Under the pieces are notes generated by a model. That model did no database searches and had not been told where the DNA came from. It saw only the letters and a list, made by a program, of their open reading frames with translations. A DNA stretch of 64,000 nt from Streptomyces sp. NBC_00236. GTDB taxonomy: Bacteria > Actinomycetota > Actinomycetes > Streptomycetales > Streptomycetaceae. Positions within the stretch are counted from its first letter, which is position 1; each line of letters begins with the position of its first letter. Below, one piece after another: positions 48,450 to 56,657 of this stretch. The position numbers and the translations under genes are program-made. The stretch covers positions 124,001 through 188,000 of the forward strand of contig NZ_CP108100.1 of the NCBI RefSeq assembly GCF_036195045.1, in the 5' to 3' direction.

Positions 48450-49398
48450 AGCACTGCTGTCGGTACATGACCTGCGGATCGCGTTCGGCGCGGTCGAGGC
48501 GGTGCGCGGACTGACCTTCGACGTCCGCCCGCGCGAGGTGTTCGCCCTCGTCGGGGAGTCCGGCGCGGGCAAGTCCCTCACCGCCCGGGCGCTGCTCGGC
48601 ATGGTGCCGCGCGGCGCGACCGTCGGCGGCAGCGTGCGGTTGCGTGACTCCGCAGATCTCGTCGCCGAGCGCGGGCGCCGGATCACCCTCGTCCCTCAGG
48701 ACGCCCTGTCCGCTCTCTCCCCCGTCCACCCGGTCGGCGACCAGATCGCCGCGGCCGTGCGGTCGGTGCGGCACGTGTCCCGCAGACAGGCTCGCGCCCG
48801 GGCGGTGACGGCACTGGACCGGGTCGGCATCCCGGACGCCGCGCGCCGGGCAAGGGCCTACCCTCACGAGTACTCGGGCGGCATGCGTCAGCGTGCGGTG
48901 ATCGCCATGGCAACGGTCAACGAGCCCGACATCGTCGTCGCCGACGAGCCGACCACCGCGCTGGACGAGGAGCGCCGCGAGCAGGTGCTGCGGGTGCTCG
49001 CCGAACAGCGGGAAGCGGTCGGCGCCGCGCTGGTCCTCGTCACCCACGACCTGGACGTCGTACGGGACCACGCGGACCGCATGCTGGTGATGTACGCAGG
49101 GCGGGCGACCGAGCTCGGCCCGGTTCGGCAGGTCCTGAGCCGTCCGCGCGCCCCGTACACAGCGGGCCTGCTGGCCTCGCTCCCGCAGGACGGCCCCCGG
49201 CGCCGCAAGCTGCCGGCGCTCCGCGGCACCCCACCCGCACCGGACGCCCTCGGGCCGGGCTGCGCCTTCGCCCCACGCTGCCCACTGGCGACGGACCCGT
49301 GCCACGACCGCGAACCAGACGTCCAGGCCATGGACGGACACCTGGTCGCCTGCCACCACGCCGCCGACGTGCCCGACCCCATTCGGAAGTTCGTATGA
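48439..49398 (+). CDS. ABC transporter ATPase, DppD/NikD-like
   Basis: A 319-residue ATPase: Walker A GESGAGKSLTA, signature YSGGMRQRAVIAMA, Walker B DIVVADEPTTALD, and H-loop VTHDLD. The C-terminal oligopeptide-transporter extension has its cysteine set (GCAFAPRCPLATDPC and VACHH), which in relatives can hold an iron-sulfur cluster. ATG 48439 overlaps the permease gene by 11 bp and has GGAAGGAG upstream. It pairs with the next ATPase to drive the importer. Confidence 0.93.
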   Translation: MRSEALLSVHDLRIAFGAVEAVRGLTFDVRPREVFALVGESGAGKSLTARALLGMVPRGATVGGSVRLRDSADLVAERGRRITLVPQDALSALSPVHPVGDQIAAAVRSVRHVSRRQARARAVTALDRVGIPDAARRARAYPHEYSGGMRQRAVIAMATVNEPDIVVADEPTTALDEERREQVLRVLAEQREAVGAALVLVTHDLDVVRDHADRMLVMYAGRATELGPVRQVLSRPRAPYTAGLLASLPQDGPRRRKLPALRGTPPAPDALGPGCAFAPRCPLATDPCHDREPDVQAMDGHLVACHHAADVPDPIRKFV

Positions 49399-50075
49399 AC
49401 CACCCCCTGCTGGACGTCCGCGACCTCGTCGTCCGCTACGGCCCGGTCACCGCCGTGGACCATGTCTCGTTCGCACTGGACGCCGGTGAGACCCTCGCCC
49501 TCAACGGCCCCTCCGGATGCGGTAAATCCTCCACCGCCCTCGCGGTGCTCCGGCTACGCCCGCCTGACGCCGGGCAGATCCGCTTCGAAGGACGGGAGCT
49601 GACCCACCTGACGGAACGCGAACTGCGTCCGCTACGCCCACGCATGCAGCCGGTCTTCCAGGACCCCTACGGCTCCCTCAGCCCCCGTCGCCGCATCCGC
49701 GACGCGGTGGCCGAGCCACTGAAGGTGCACGGCACATGGGACCCGGCCGACGGGCCCGCCCGCGTGGCCGAGCTGCTCGACCGCGTCGGCCTCGACCCGT
49801 CGTCCGGGGACCGGCGACCCCACGAACTCTCCGGCGGCCAGTGCCAGCGGGCCGGCATCGCCCGCGCCCTCGCCTCCGGACCGCGGCTGCTCGTCCTCGA
49901 CGAACCGGTGTCGGCCCTCGACGCTTCCGTCAGGGCCGGCGTGTTGAACCTGCTCGCCGACCTCCAGGACGAACTGGGCCTCGGCTACCTGTTCATCTGC
50001 CACGACCGGGCCGTCGTACGGCACTTCGCTGACCGCGTGATCGAGATGCGGGACGGACGCATCGTCCCCACCTGA
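49395..50075 (+). CDS. ABC transporter ATPase, DppF/NikE-like
   Basis: A 226-residue ATPase: Walker A GPSGCGKSSTA, Q-loop VFQDPYGSLSPRRRIRD, signature LSGGQCQRAGIARAL, Walker B LLVLDEPVSALD, H-loop ICHDRAVV. It is short and ends soon after the core fold, without the oligopeptide C-terminal extension, as NikE-like partners do. Its ATG overlaps the preceding stop (ATGA at 49395-49398). Last intact gene of the importer operon. The 205 bp after it hold no gene. Confidence 0.93.
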   Translation: MNHPLLDVRDLVVRYGPVTAVDHVSFALDAGETLALNGPSGCGKSSTALAVLRLRPPDAGQIRFEGRELTHLTERELRPLRPRMQPVFQDPYGSLSPRRRIRDAVAEPLKVHGTWDPADGPARVAELLDRVGLDPSSGDRRPHELSGGQCQRAGIARALASGPRLLVLDEPVSALDASVRAGVLNLLADLQDELGLGYLFICHDRAVVRHFADRVIEMRDGRIVPT

Positions 50076-50280
50076 CAACTGGGCCAGGTGGCCCGGGAGG
50101 GCCTGATGTGGCTCATGGGTTCTTGCCTTCAGGGGCTTCCCAGGAGTGGCTGTCCGGTTCTCCGGGGCGCCCTGGCTGCCTGATCGAGATGTGCGCGCTT
50201 CGTGCGGTCGCCTATTACCGAGATGACAGCGGGGTGTTCCTCGGGCCGACGGCGTGCCGGGCGGAACGAGGAGGGGCAAG

Positions 50281-50420
50281 TGAGCAAGCGGAAGGCCCAG
50301 GTCCGGGCCGGCGTCGATGCCGGTAGAGGCCACCACTGGGCGGCCGTCGCCGATGAGACCGGCGCAACCCTGTCCTCGAAGTAGGCGACAACGAGGAGTC
50401 GGCGATCCTGGGCGCGCTCG
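50281..50420 (+). pseudogene. IS110-family transposase remnant (N-terminus only)
   Basis: From GTG 50281 the product begins like an IS110 transposase: VRAGVDAGRGHHWAAVADETG, with the first acidic residue of the RuvC-like site, split here for length. A one-base loss before 50386 creates a stop; the next frame continues DNEESAILGALGE, the expected following segment. After about 45 residues the similarity ends at the junction with the CobW remnant. The rest of the transposase is gone. Confidence 0.72.
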
Positions 50421-51008
50421 GTGAGAGCCGCCCTCACCCGCCTCAATCCGGTAGCCCGGATCGTGCCCGTCAGCCGAGGCCGCGCGGAACTGTCCGAGGT
50501 ACTCGGCACCGGGCTCTTCGACCTGGAACGGGCCCATCAGGCTCCGGGATGGGTGCGGGAGCTGAACGGGGACCACGTGCCGGAGACCGAGGAGTACGGC
50601 ATCTCCAGCACGGTCTTCCGCTCGGACCTGCCCTTCCATTCCGAGCGCCTGTGGACATTCGTCACCGACAAGCTCGGCGCGGCCGGTACGGGCAGGTTCT
50701 GCGCTCCAAGGGCTTCTTCTGGCCGGCCGGCCGGCCGGCCGCATGTGACCGGACTCTGGTCGCAGGCGGGCTCCGTGGCCCGCTTCGAGCCGTCCGGCGC
50801 TCGCGACGCCGGCACCACACAGGGCCAGGAACTGGTCTTCATCGGCACAGCTCTACGCGCGGAAATCCTCCACGAAGAGTTGTCCGCATGCCTGATGTCC
50901 GTGGGCGAGGCGCGGCCAGCGGCCGATCCCTTCCCCGACTGGGACACGTACGGGATCGGCGACGCGTGTGAGCACGTGCACCTGGACACTGTGGCAGCGC
51001 ACCCCTGA
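50421..51008 (+). pseudogene. CobW-family GTPase, truncated C-terminal remnant
   Basis: About 195 residues match the C-terminal half of CobW/ZNG1-type zinc-metallochaperone GTPases: LNPVARIVPVSRGRAELSEVL, then FDLERA, GISSTVFRSDLPFHSERLW, and a histidine-rich end. The GTPase domain is missing and is replaced by the IS110 remnant. Near 50700 one base is lost (aggttctgcgct) and after 50732 one CCGG unit is gained, so two frameshifts cancel and the frame resumes at RPHVTGLWSQAG. It once probably delivered zinc in this regulon. Confidence 0.75.
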
Positions 51009-51073
51009 ACTCCGGGCCGGACGGTGGTCGCAGCCACGGCATCGTCCGGTCCGGCCCGTGTCGCATACAAGTG

Positions 51074-51107
51074 GGCCCCGCCGACCATGACATCGGTCGA
51101 CGGGGCC
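51074..51107. terminator. Hairpin between the CobW remnant and the S14 gene
   Basis: GGCCCCG...CGACC pairs with GGTCG...CGGGGCC with one internal mismatch around an 8-nt loop. It is placed between converging units. The rest of 51009-51345 shows nothing I recognise. Confidence 0.6.
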
Positions 51108-51345
51108 TGTTTGTGCGTGGCGACTACAGGGCTCCCCTTGACCAGAGGGTCGCCACCCGAGCAGCGGGGCGGGCATCGCGGCCCACGCATCCCTTCCCTG
51201 CGCCGGCTGTTGTCCCACGAGGCGAGGCGCCCGCGCGCTCCCCCCACGGCGCCTCATCGGCCGTAACAGCTTTCGGGCCCGGAAGGGGTGACGGGTGGCG
51301 CCACGGCCGCCGACCGCGCCACCACTCGTCACCTGCAGCCAGATG

Positions 51346-51651
51346 TCACCAGGAGGACTTGGTCACTCCGGGAAGAAATCCTGCGTGCGCCTGTTCGCGC
51401 ATCCGGACCCGCGACAGTCCGAACTTCCGAAGGTGACCACGTGGACGGCCGTCCACACTGTCCCGGTTACGCACCCGGGTCGCACTGGCGTTGCGCGGCT
51501 GGCGGCGCAGCTCCTCGACGGCTGCGAGTCGCTCGGCCTCCGGGGTACCGGGCTTGCGGATGATCTCCTTCAACTCCGCGCGCCGCGCGGCATACCGCTC
51601 GACGGTCACCTTGCGCTTCTCGTTCTGCGCGATCTTGCTCTGCTTGGCCAT
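51346..51651 (-). CDS. rpsN: 30S ribosomal protein S14 (zinc-independent form)
   Basis: A 101-residue S14 of the long type: [28 protein letters not shown] and the end [19 protein letters not shown]. It lacks the CxxC pairs of the short zinc-binding S14, so it can replace that form during zinc limitation. Its ATG shares one base with the L28 stop (TGATG), so the two are translationally coupled and driven from the divergent promoter near 51930. Confidence 0.96.
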   Translation of the reverse strand: MAKQSKIAQNEKRKVTVERYAARRAELKEIIRKPGTPEAERLAAVEELRRQPRNASATRVRNRDSVDGRPRGHLRKFGLSRVRMREQAHAGFLPGVTKSSW

Positions 51652-51887
51652 CAGACCTTCACTCCCCGCGCCCGGATGCGGGCGACCGCCGCCTCGATGC
51701 CGATGGTGTCGATCACCTTGATCGCCCGGGCACTCAGCACCAGGCGCACGTGACGGCCTTCGCCGGGTAGCCAGTAGCGCTTGCGCTGGATGTTCGGGTC
51801 GAACCGGCGCGACGTGCGCCGGTGCGAGTGGGAGATCTTGTTGCCGAAGCCCGGTTGCGCACCGGTCAGTTGGCAGTGGGCGGACAC
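51651..51887 (-). CDS. rpmB: 50S ribosomal protein L28 (zinc-independent form)
   Basis: A 78-residue L28: [25 protein letters not shown], split in two stretches, then [13 protein letters not shown] and [14 protein letters not shown]. The second cysteine of the usual CxxCG zinc motif is absent (CQLTG), so it is the cysteine-poor paralogue. GTG start at 51887, with GAGGCAGG about eight bases upstream. First gene of the minus-strand unit with S14, divergent from L33. Confidence 0.95.
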   Translation of the reverse strand: MSAHCQLTGAQPGFGNKISHSHRRTSRRFDPNIQRKRYWLPGEGRHVRLVLSARAIKVIDTIGIEAAVARIRARGVKV

Positions 51888-51921
51888 GTAGTTACCTGCC
51901 TCTCATTGACTCGGCCCCATA

Positions 51922-51955
51922 TTGAACATGGAAACCATTGCCATATAGTAGCGCC
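51922..51955 (+). promoter_or_regulatory. Zur-overlapped promoter of the L33-L31-CobW-S18 operon, probably leaderless
   Basis: TTGAAC at 51922-51927 and TATAGT at 51944-51949 are spaced by 16 bp. The Zur-like palindrome TGGAAACCATTGCCA fills the gap (51929-51943). Transcription would start about seven bases after TATAGT, right at the L33 ATG (51956), so the mRNA is probably leaderless; no ribosome site precedes the ATG. The palindrome can also repress the divergent L28-S14 unit. Confidence 0.72.
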
Positions 51956-52120
51956 ATGGCTCGCAACGAAATACGTCCGATCATCAAGCTCCGCTCCACC
52001 GCGGGGACGGGCTACACCTACGTCACCCGCAAGAACCGGCGGAACAACCCCGACCGGCTGGTACTGCGGAAGTTCGACCCGCTCGTCCGCCGCCACGTCG
52101 ACTTCCGCGAAGAGCGCTGA
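51956..52120 (+). CDS. rpmG: 50S ribosomal protein L33 (cysteine-free paralogue)
   Basis: A 54-residue L33: [19 protein letters not shown], split here, then [14 protein letters not shown] and HVDFREER. It has no cysteines. ATG 51956 is supported by alignment with the other L33 (both MAR-E-RP) and by the promoter, which would place the transcript start at or beside it. First gene of the plus-strand operon. Confidence 0.96.
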   Translation: MARNEIRPIIKLRSTAGTGYTYVTRKNRRNNPDRLVLRKFDPLVRRHVDFREER

Positions 52121-52169
52121 CACCGCGGCTCCCCGCTCGACACCACCCCCGATCCCCTAGGAGACCGCC

Positions 52170-52424
52170 ATGAAGCCCGGAATTCACCCCGACTACCGCC
52201 CCGTCGTCTTCCGCGACAAGGCCGCCGACTTCGCCTTCCTGACCCGCTCCACCCTGACCAGCGACCGGACCGTCGAGTGGGAGGACGGCAACACCTACCC
52301 CGTCGTGGACGTGGAGATCTCCTCCGCGAGCCACCCCTTCTACACCGGGACCGCGCGCGTTCTGGACACCGCAGGCCGCGTCGAGCGCTTCGAGCGCCGC
52401 TACGGCCGTCGTGAGGGCCGGTGA
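52170..52424 (+). CDS. rpmE: 50S ribosomal protein L31 type B (zinc-independent)
   Basis: An 84-residue type-B L31: [35 protein letters not shown] and [11 protein letters not shown]. No cysteines. AGGAG sits about seven bases before ATG 52170. Its stop shares a base with the ATG of the CobW-like gene (TGATG), which couples them. The copy at 1759-2022 is a clear paralogue. Confidence 0.96.
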   Translation: MKPGIHPDYRPVVFRDKAADFAFLTRSTLTSDRTVEWEDGNTYPVVDVEISSASHPFYTGTARVLDTAGRVERFERRYGRREGR

Positions 52425-53578
52425 TGGAGGCCAAGCACGAGCTCTCCGTCGTCATCGTCAGCGGGCTCCACTCGGACGCACGCCACCATGTCGTGGAGGG
52501 GCTGCTGAAGGACGTGCCTCACAGCGTCGCACTGCACCACGACCTGGGCACTGCGGAGAAGGGCACGGTGTACCGGACCGTACGTGACACCTCCGGGACG
52601 CTCTCCAGCGGCGAGGCCCCCTTGGTGAACGACTGCGCCTGTTGCGCCCTGCGCGAGGACCTGATGCCGGAACTGGAGCGCCTTGCGGCCGACAGCGTGA
52701 CCAAGATGGCCGTCCTCGAACTGTGGGACTCCGTCGAGCCCCGGGCGATGGCCGAGGTCATCACCGCGCACGGCGAGGGCGTGGTCGAAGTGACCGGCGT
52801 GATCACCGCCGTCGATCCCGCCCTCGTGCTGCCCTACCTCGTCAACGGCGACGACCTTGCCGAAGCCGGCCTGGCAGCCGCGGCCACCGACCAGCGGACC
52901 GTCGGCGACACCTGGGCCAGGCAACTCGAATACGCCTCCGTCATCGCCCTCGTGGAAAACACCGAGGCGGACGACGAGGACCGGGCGCTGATCGGCCAGT
53001 TGCACCCGACCGCCCCTCAGGCGGCAGCCGGCTCACCCGAGCTGGTGAAGCTGGCTCTCGCAGGGTTCGATGTGGAAGCTGCCGGTGCCGGCCAGCATCC
53101 CGCCTGCGCCCTGCTGCCCCAGGATGCCGAGGAGGCCGGCGTCAGCACTCTCGTCTGGCGCAAGCACCGCCCGTTCCATCCTGAGCGCCTCTACGACGCG
53201 CTGGAGGACCTGAGTTGCGCAGCGGCCCGCAGCCGTGGCAGGTTCTGGCTCGCCGACCGGCCCGACACCCTGCTGTCCTGGGACGCGGCGGGCGGCGCTC
53301 TCTGCGTCGAGAACAACGGTCCCTGGCTCGCGTCCCTCCCGGACGCCGCCTGGGACATGATCCCGCCGGTCCGGCGGGCCGCCGCCGCACTGGACTGGCA
53401 CCCCGAGCACGGTGACTGCTGCCAGCACCTGGTCTTCATCTCGCCCGGTCTCGACCGGGACGGGCTGACCGCTCTGCTCGATTCCTGCCTGCTGACCGAC
53501 GACGAGTACGAAGCAGGCCGCACGGCATGGAAGAACCTGCCCGCCGCGTTCGATGCACTCCTCGACCCGGTTCACTGA
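52424..53578 (+). CDS. CobW-like protein lacking a P-loop
   Basis: A 384-residue CobW/COG0523-like protein. The metal-binding CxCC motif is intact (NDCACCALRED, cysteines about 71, 73, 74), and a CobW C-terminal domain is visible (VWRKHRPFHPERLYDAL, RFWLADRP, HLVFISPGLDRDGL). The nucleotide site is lost: Walker A GxxGxGKT is replaced by VSGLHSDARHH, and the NKxD position reads VENTEADD. It may store or hand over metal without GTP hydrolysis. ATG 52424 or GTG 52421 could start it. Confidence 0.85.
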   Translation: MEAKHELSVVIVSGLHSDARHHVVEGLLKDVPHSVALHHDLGTAEKGTVYRTVRDTSGTLSSGEAPLVNDCACCALREDLMPELERLAADSVTKMAVLELWDSVEPRAMAEVITAHGEGVVEVTGVITAVDPALVLPYLVNGDDLAEAGLAAAATDQRTVGDTWARQLEYASVIALVENTEADDEDRALIGQLHPTAPQAAAGSPELVKLALAGFDVEAAGAGQHPACALLPQDAEEAGVSTLVWRKHRPFHPERLYDALEDLSCAAARSRGRFWLADRPDTLLSWDAAGGALCVENNGPWLASLPDAAWDMIPPVRRAAAALDWHPEHGDCCQHLVFISPGLDRDGLTALLDSCLLTDDEYEAGRTAWKNLPAAFDALLDPVH

Positions 53579-53614
53579 CCGCCCCTCACACCCTCGCACC
53601 CGTAAGGAAGACCG

Positions 53615-53857
53615 ATGGCTCGACGCCAGGAAGCCCGTAAGCCGGCGAAGGACCGCCCGAACCCTCTCGACGCGGCCAAGATCACCTACATCGACTACAA
53701 GGACATCGATCTGCTGCGGAAGTTCATCTCCGACCGGGGGAAGATCCGCAGCCGCAGGGTCACCCGGATCAGTGCCCAGCAACAGCGGCAGGTCACCACT
53801 GCGATCAAGAACGCACGCGAGATGGCACTGCTGCCGTACACCGGTTCCGGCAAGTGA
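53615..53857 (+). CDS. rpsR: 30S ribosomal protein S18 (zinc-independent form)
   Basis: An 80-residue S18: [38 protein letters not shown] and [16 protein letters not shown]. The N-terminal cysteines of zinc-type S18 are absent. It begins 36 bp after the CobW-like gene and closes the operon. The following 214 bp to the LacI gene hold no recognised feature. Confidence 0.96.
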   Translation: MARRQEARKPAKDRPNPLDAAKITYIDYKDIDLLRKFISDRGKIRSRRVTRISAQQQRQVTTAIKNAREMALLPYTGSGK

Positions 53858-54071
53858 CCCGCGGCGCGGGGCAGCCGTCACACCACTACGTGAGGTGACA
53901 CCCGGGAACAAAGGGTGACACGTCGATGTGCCCGGCAGCGCCCGGAGGTGCCTGCGCCCCAGCAGGCTTACGCTGCGGGATATGACTCATCGATCTTGAT
54001 CAGGCCCAGGGGCAACCCAGCTCAGCCTTGGTGCGGTCGACCCGGCGCGGCGCGGGGTACGCGACGCCGTG

Positions 54072-55154
54072 TCAGCTGCGCGCGAGCGCCTCCCCCGGCG
54101 CCGCCACCGCCGCGGGCGCGGGCGCCGTCGACTCCCGGACCACCAGCCGCGGCCTGATCAGGAGCGAGCGCCCGGCAACCGGCGCCGAGTCGATACGGGC
54201 ACGCAGCTGCTGGAACGTCTCGGCGGCCATCTCCGGCAGCGGCTGGCGGACCGTGGTCAGCGGCGGTTCGAAGAGGTCGGCGAGCAGGATGTCGTCGAAA
54301 CCGACCACGGACACGTCCTGCCCGGCGTTGCGGCCGGCGTCCTTGGCGCCACGGCAGATCCCGATGGCGCACATGTCGTTGATGGCGACGAAGGCGGTGG
54401 GCGGGCGCGGGCCGCAGAGGAGTTCGCGGGCAGCCTTGCGTCCCAGTTCGGCGGCGTCCTTGTCGCCGAACTCGGTGGTGTCGGCGCCGGGCCACACGAT
54501 CGCGTCGGCCGGGTCGAGGCCCGCCGACTCCAGGGCGGCGCGGAAGCCGCGCAGTCGCTCACGGCGGTTGACGCTGTTGACCGAGCCGGAGACGAACGCC
54601 AGTCTGCGGTGGCCCAGTTCGAGCAGGTGGCGGGTGGCGAGCTCGGCGCCCATCGCGTTGTCGACGCTGATGGAGGCGAGCGACGGCGGGTCGCCCGCCT
54701 GGGCGGTGCGGTCGAAGGCCACCATCTTCAGGCCGCGGCTGAGCAGCGGTGCCACATGGTCGAGCGAGGGCAGCGAGGAGCACAGCACCACACCGCTCAC
54801 CCCGTCGGCCAGCAGCTCCTCGCCGTACTTGAGCTCACGGGCCGGATCGCGCTCGCTGTTGCAGAGCAGTACGTGGTACCCCTCGGCGAGCGCGATGGCC
54901 TCCAGCTCCCGGGCGAGCGCCCCCCAGAACGGGTTGGCGACGGACGGCACGATCAGGCCGATGACCTTGATCCGGCCGGTGCGCAGCATGCGGGCCGCAC
55001 GGTTGGGCCGGTAGCTGAGCTGCTCGATCACCCGCTCCACACGGGCCAGGGTCGCCGCCTGCATACGGTCCGTACGTCCGTTGAGGACGTTCGACACGGT
55101 GCTGGCGGAGACACCCGCAGCCTCCGCGACCTGATGGATCGTTACCCCGCTCAT
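54072..55154 (-). CDS. LacI-family repressor of the polysaccharide locus
   Basis: A 360-residue LacI/GalR protein. The helix-turn-helix is at residues 4-25 (TIHQVAEAAGVSASTVSNVL), with the hinge helix RPNRAARMLRTG. The periplasmic-binding-like domain carries IGLIVPSVANPFW, VGFDDILLADLFEPPLTTVRQP and an effector pocket whose ligand cannot be predicted. It is divergent from the binding-protein operon and shares CGATTTAC sites with it, so it most likely represses both itself and the operon. Confidence 0.92.
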   Translation of the reverse strand: MSGVTIHQVAEAAGVSASTVSNVLNGRTDRMQAATLARVERVIEQLSYRPNRAARMLRTGRIKVIGLIVPSVANPFWGALARELEAIALAEGYHVLLCNSERDPARELKYGEELLADGVSGVVLCSSLPSLDHVAPLLSRGLKMVAFDRTAQAGDPPSLASISVDNAMGAELATRHLLELGHRRLAFVSGSVNSVNRRERLRGFRAALESAGLDPADAIVWPGADTTEFGDKDAAELGRKAARELLCGPRPPTAFVAINDMCAIGICRGAKDAGRNAGQDVSVVGFDDILLADLFEPPLTTVRQPLPEMAAETFQQLRARIDSAPVAGRSLLIRPRLVVRESTAPAPAAVAAPGEALARS

Positions 55155-55194
55155 GCCACCTCCGGTTCGGAACGTGTTCGCCAGACTAGTGTAC

Positions 55195-55202
55195 CGATTT
55201 AC
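55195..55202. promoter_or_regulatory. CGATTTAC half-operator near the lacI start
   Basis: The octamer CGATTTAC lies 41 bp upstream of the lacI start and recurs at 55299-55306 on the same strand. Two such sites 104 bp apart fit a LacI regulator that binds both promoters. Confidence 0.45.
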
Positions 55203-55260
55203 TGAACTCTCTTCACCGGTACACCCGTTAACTTCCCCGAAAATTGTTGTGCATCAGCTG

Positions 55261-55306
55261 TTGACGAGCCTCTCAGGGCGTTCCTAGTCTCAGTGCATCG
55301 ATTTAC
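55261..55306 (+). promoter_or_regulatory. Promoter and LacI operator of the polysaccharide operon
   Basis: TTGACG at 55261-55266 and TAGTCT at 55285-55290 are 18 bp apart and fit a housekeeping promoter. The site TCGATTTACCA (55298-55308), which resembles half of a TGGTAAA-TTTACCA LacI operator, covers the expected transcript start, ideal for repression. Confidence 0.65.
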
Positions 55307-55379
55307 CAGCGCTTCCCGGCCATGACCGGGTTGCCATCGCTGGATCGATCCACTGCCTCCACCTCAAAAGGGGTGCCCA

Positions 55380-56648
55380 ATGGAACTCAAACGACGGTCG
55401 CTGCTCGCCGCCATCGGCGCCGGTACGGCCGCGGCCGCACTCTCCGGCTGCGGCACAGGCTCCACGGCGGCCGGCTCCGCCGACGGTCCCGCCGAGGGCG
55501 AGATCACACTGCTCACCCCGATCTTCGAAGGCGCCAACGGCAAGACGCTGCTGGAGAAGGAGATCATCGGCGGCTTCCGGAAGAAGTACCCGGACGTCAA
55601 GGTGAACGTGGACTACACCACGTACGCGCAGCTCAACGAGAAGATCACCACGGGTCTGGCCGGCGGGCTGCTGCCCGACGTACTGATGATGGGGGTCGGC
55701 TGGATCCCGCCGTTCGCGGCGAAGAAGGCCATCGCCCCGCTGCCCGAGAAGTTCGCCACCGCGCACGACTACGAGAAGCGGGTGCTGGAGCCGTCGCGCT
55801 ACGACGGCAAGCTCTACGCGCTGCCGGTCGTCCTGGACACCCGCATCGTCGTCTACCGCAAGGACCACTTCGCCGAGGCCGGCATCAAGAAGACCCCGGC
55901 CAACTGGGCGGAGCTGCGGGCCGTCGCGAAGCAGCTGACGAAGGACGGCCGGGTGGGATTCGACCCGTTCTCCATCGATCTGCGCCAGTGCTGGGAGACC
56001 TTCCTGTTCGCCAACGGCGGTCAGCTGTTCAGCGCGGACGGCAAGAAGGTGCTGTTCACCGACAACCGGGGCGTCGAGGCGCTGCAGTTCTTCAAGGACC
56101 TGTCTGCGGACGGCTCCGCCGACTACGCGAAGAAGACGGCTGCCGGTGCACCGTCGAACGTCCAGACGGGCAAGGCGTCGATGATGATGACGACGAGTGC
56201 CCTGTGGGAGCAGGTACGCGCGCAGAACCCGGAGCTGTTGAAGGACGACACACTCGGCGCGTTCATCCTGGCCAACCGCAAGCCGGCGATGCTCCAGGGC
56301 GGCACGCTCGTCACCCAGTCGGCGAGCTCCAAGCACCCGGCGGCGGCGCGTGCCCTCGTCGAGTACCTCGCGACGCCCGACTCGATCCTGGGCGCCGCGA
56401 AGCAGCGCGGTTCGGTGCCGGGGCTCAAGGATCTCAACGAGTCCGGCTATGTGAAGGAGAACAAGTTCGTCGATCTCTCCCTCCAGAACATGGGCGCCGC
56501 CTACTCGGAGGGCGGCACCGCGGCCTGGATGGAGATCCGCGAGAAGATCAAGCCGACGCTGGAGCCGGCGATCGTGGGCGGTCAGTCCGCGAAGGACGCC
56601 ATCGCGGAACTCGGCCGTCTCGCCGAGGCCGCCATCGGCCGGATGTGA
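55380..56648 (+). CDS. Sugar-binding lipoprotein (ABC family 1)
   Basis: A 422-residue lipoprotein with lipobox ALSGC (Cys24) after a twin-basic signal. The fold is of the maltose/multiple-sugar type: ITLLTPIFEGANGKTLLEKE, GGLLPDVLMMGVGW, YALPVVLDTRIVVYRKDHF, GKASMMMTTSALWEQV and TPDSILGAAKQRGSVPG. It should bind an oligosaccharide released outside the cell. First gene of the operon; two permeases follow but no ATPase, so a shared MsiK-type ATPase probably serves it. Confidence 0.92.
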   Translation: MELKRRSLLAAIGAGTAAAALSGCGTGSTAAGSADGPAEGEITLLTPIFEGANGKTLLEKEIIGGFRKKYPDVKVNVDYTTYAQLNEKITTGLAGGLLPDVLMMGVGWIPPFAAKKAIAPLPEKFATAHDYEKRVLEPSRYDGKLYALPVVLDTRIVVYRKDHFAEAGIKKTPANWAELRAVAKQLTKDGRVGFDPFSIDLRQCWETFLFANGGQLFSADGKKVLFTDNRGVEALQFFKDLSADGSADYAKKTAAGAPSNVQTGKASMMMTTSALWEQVRAQNPELLKDDTLGAFILANRKPAMLQGGTLVTQSASSKHPAAARALVEYLATPDSILGAAKQRGSVPGLKDLNESGYVKENKFVDLSLQNMGAAYSEGGTAAWMEIREKIKPTLEPAIVGGQSAKDAIAELGRLAEAAIGRM

Positions 56649-56657
56649 GGCGCCGCT

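Noticed and set aside
50129..50509. Minus-strand open frame across the IS110 remnant
   Set aside because: It is antisense to the recognisable transposase and CobW remnants and has no homology-like pattern.
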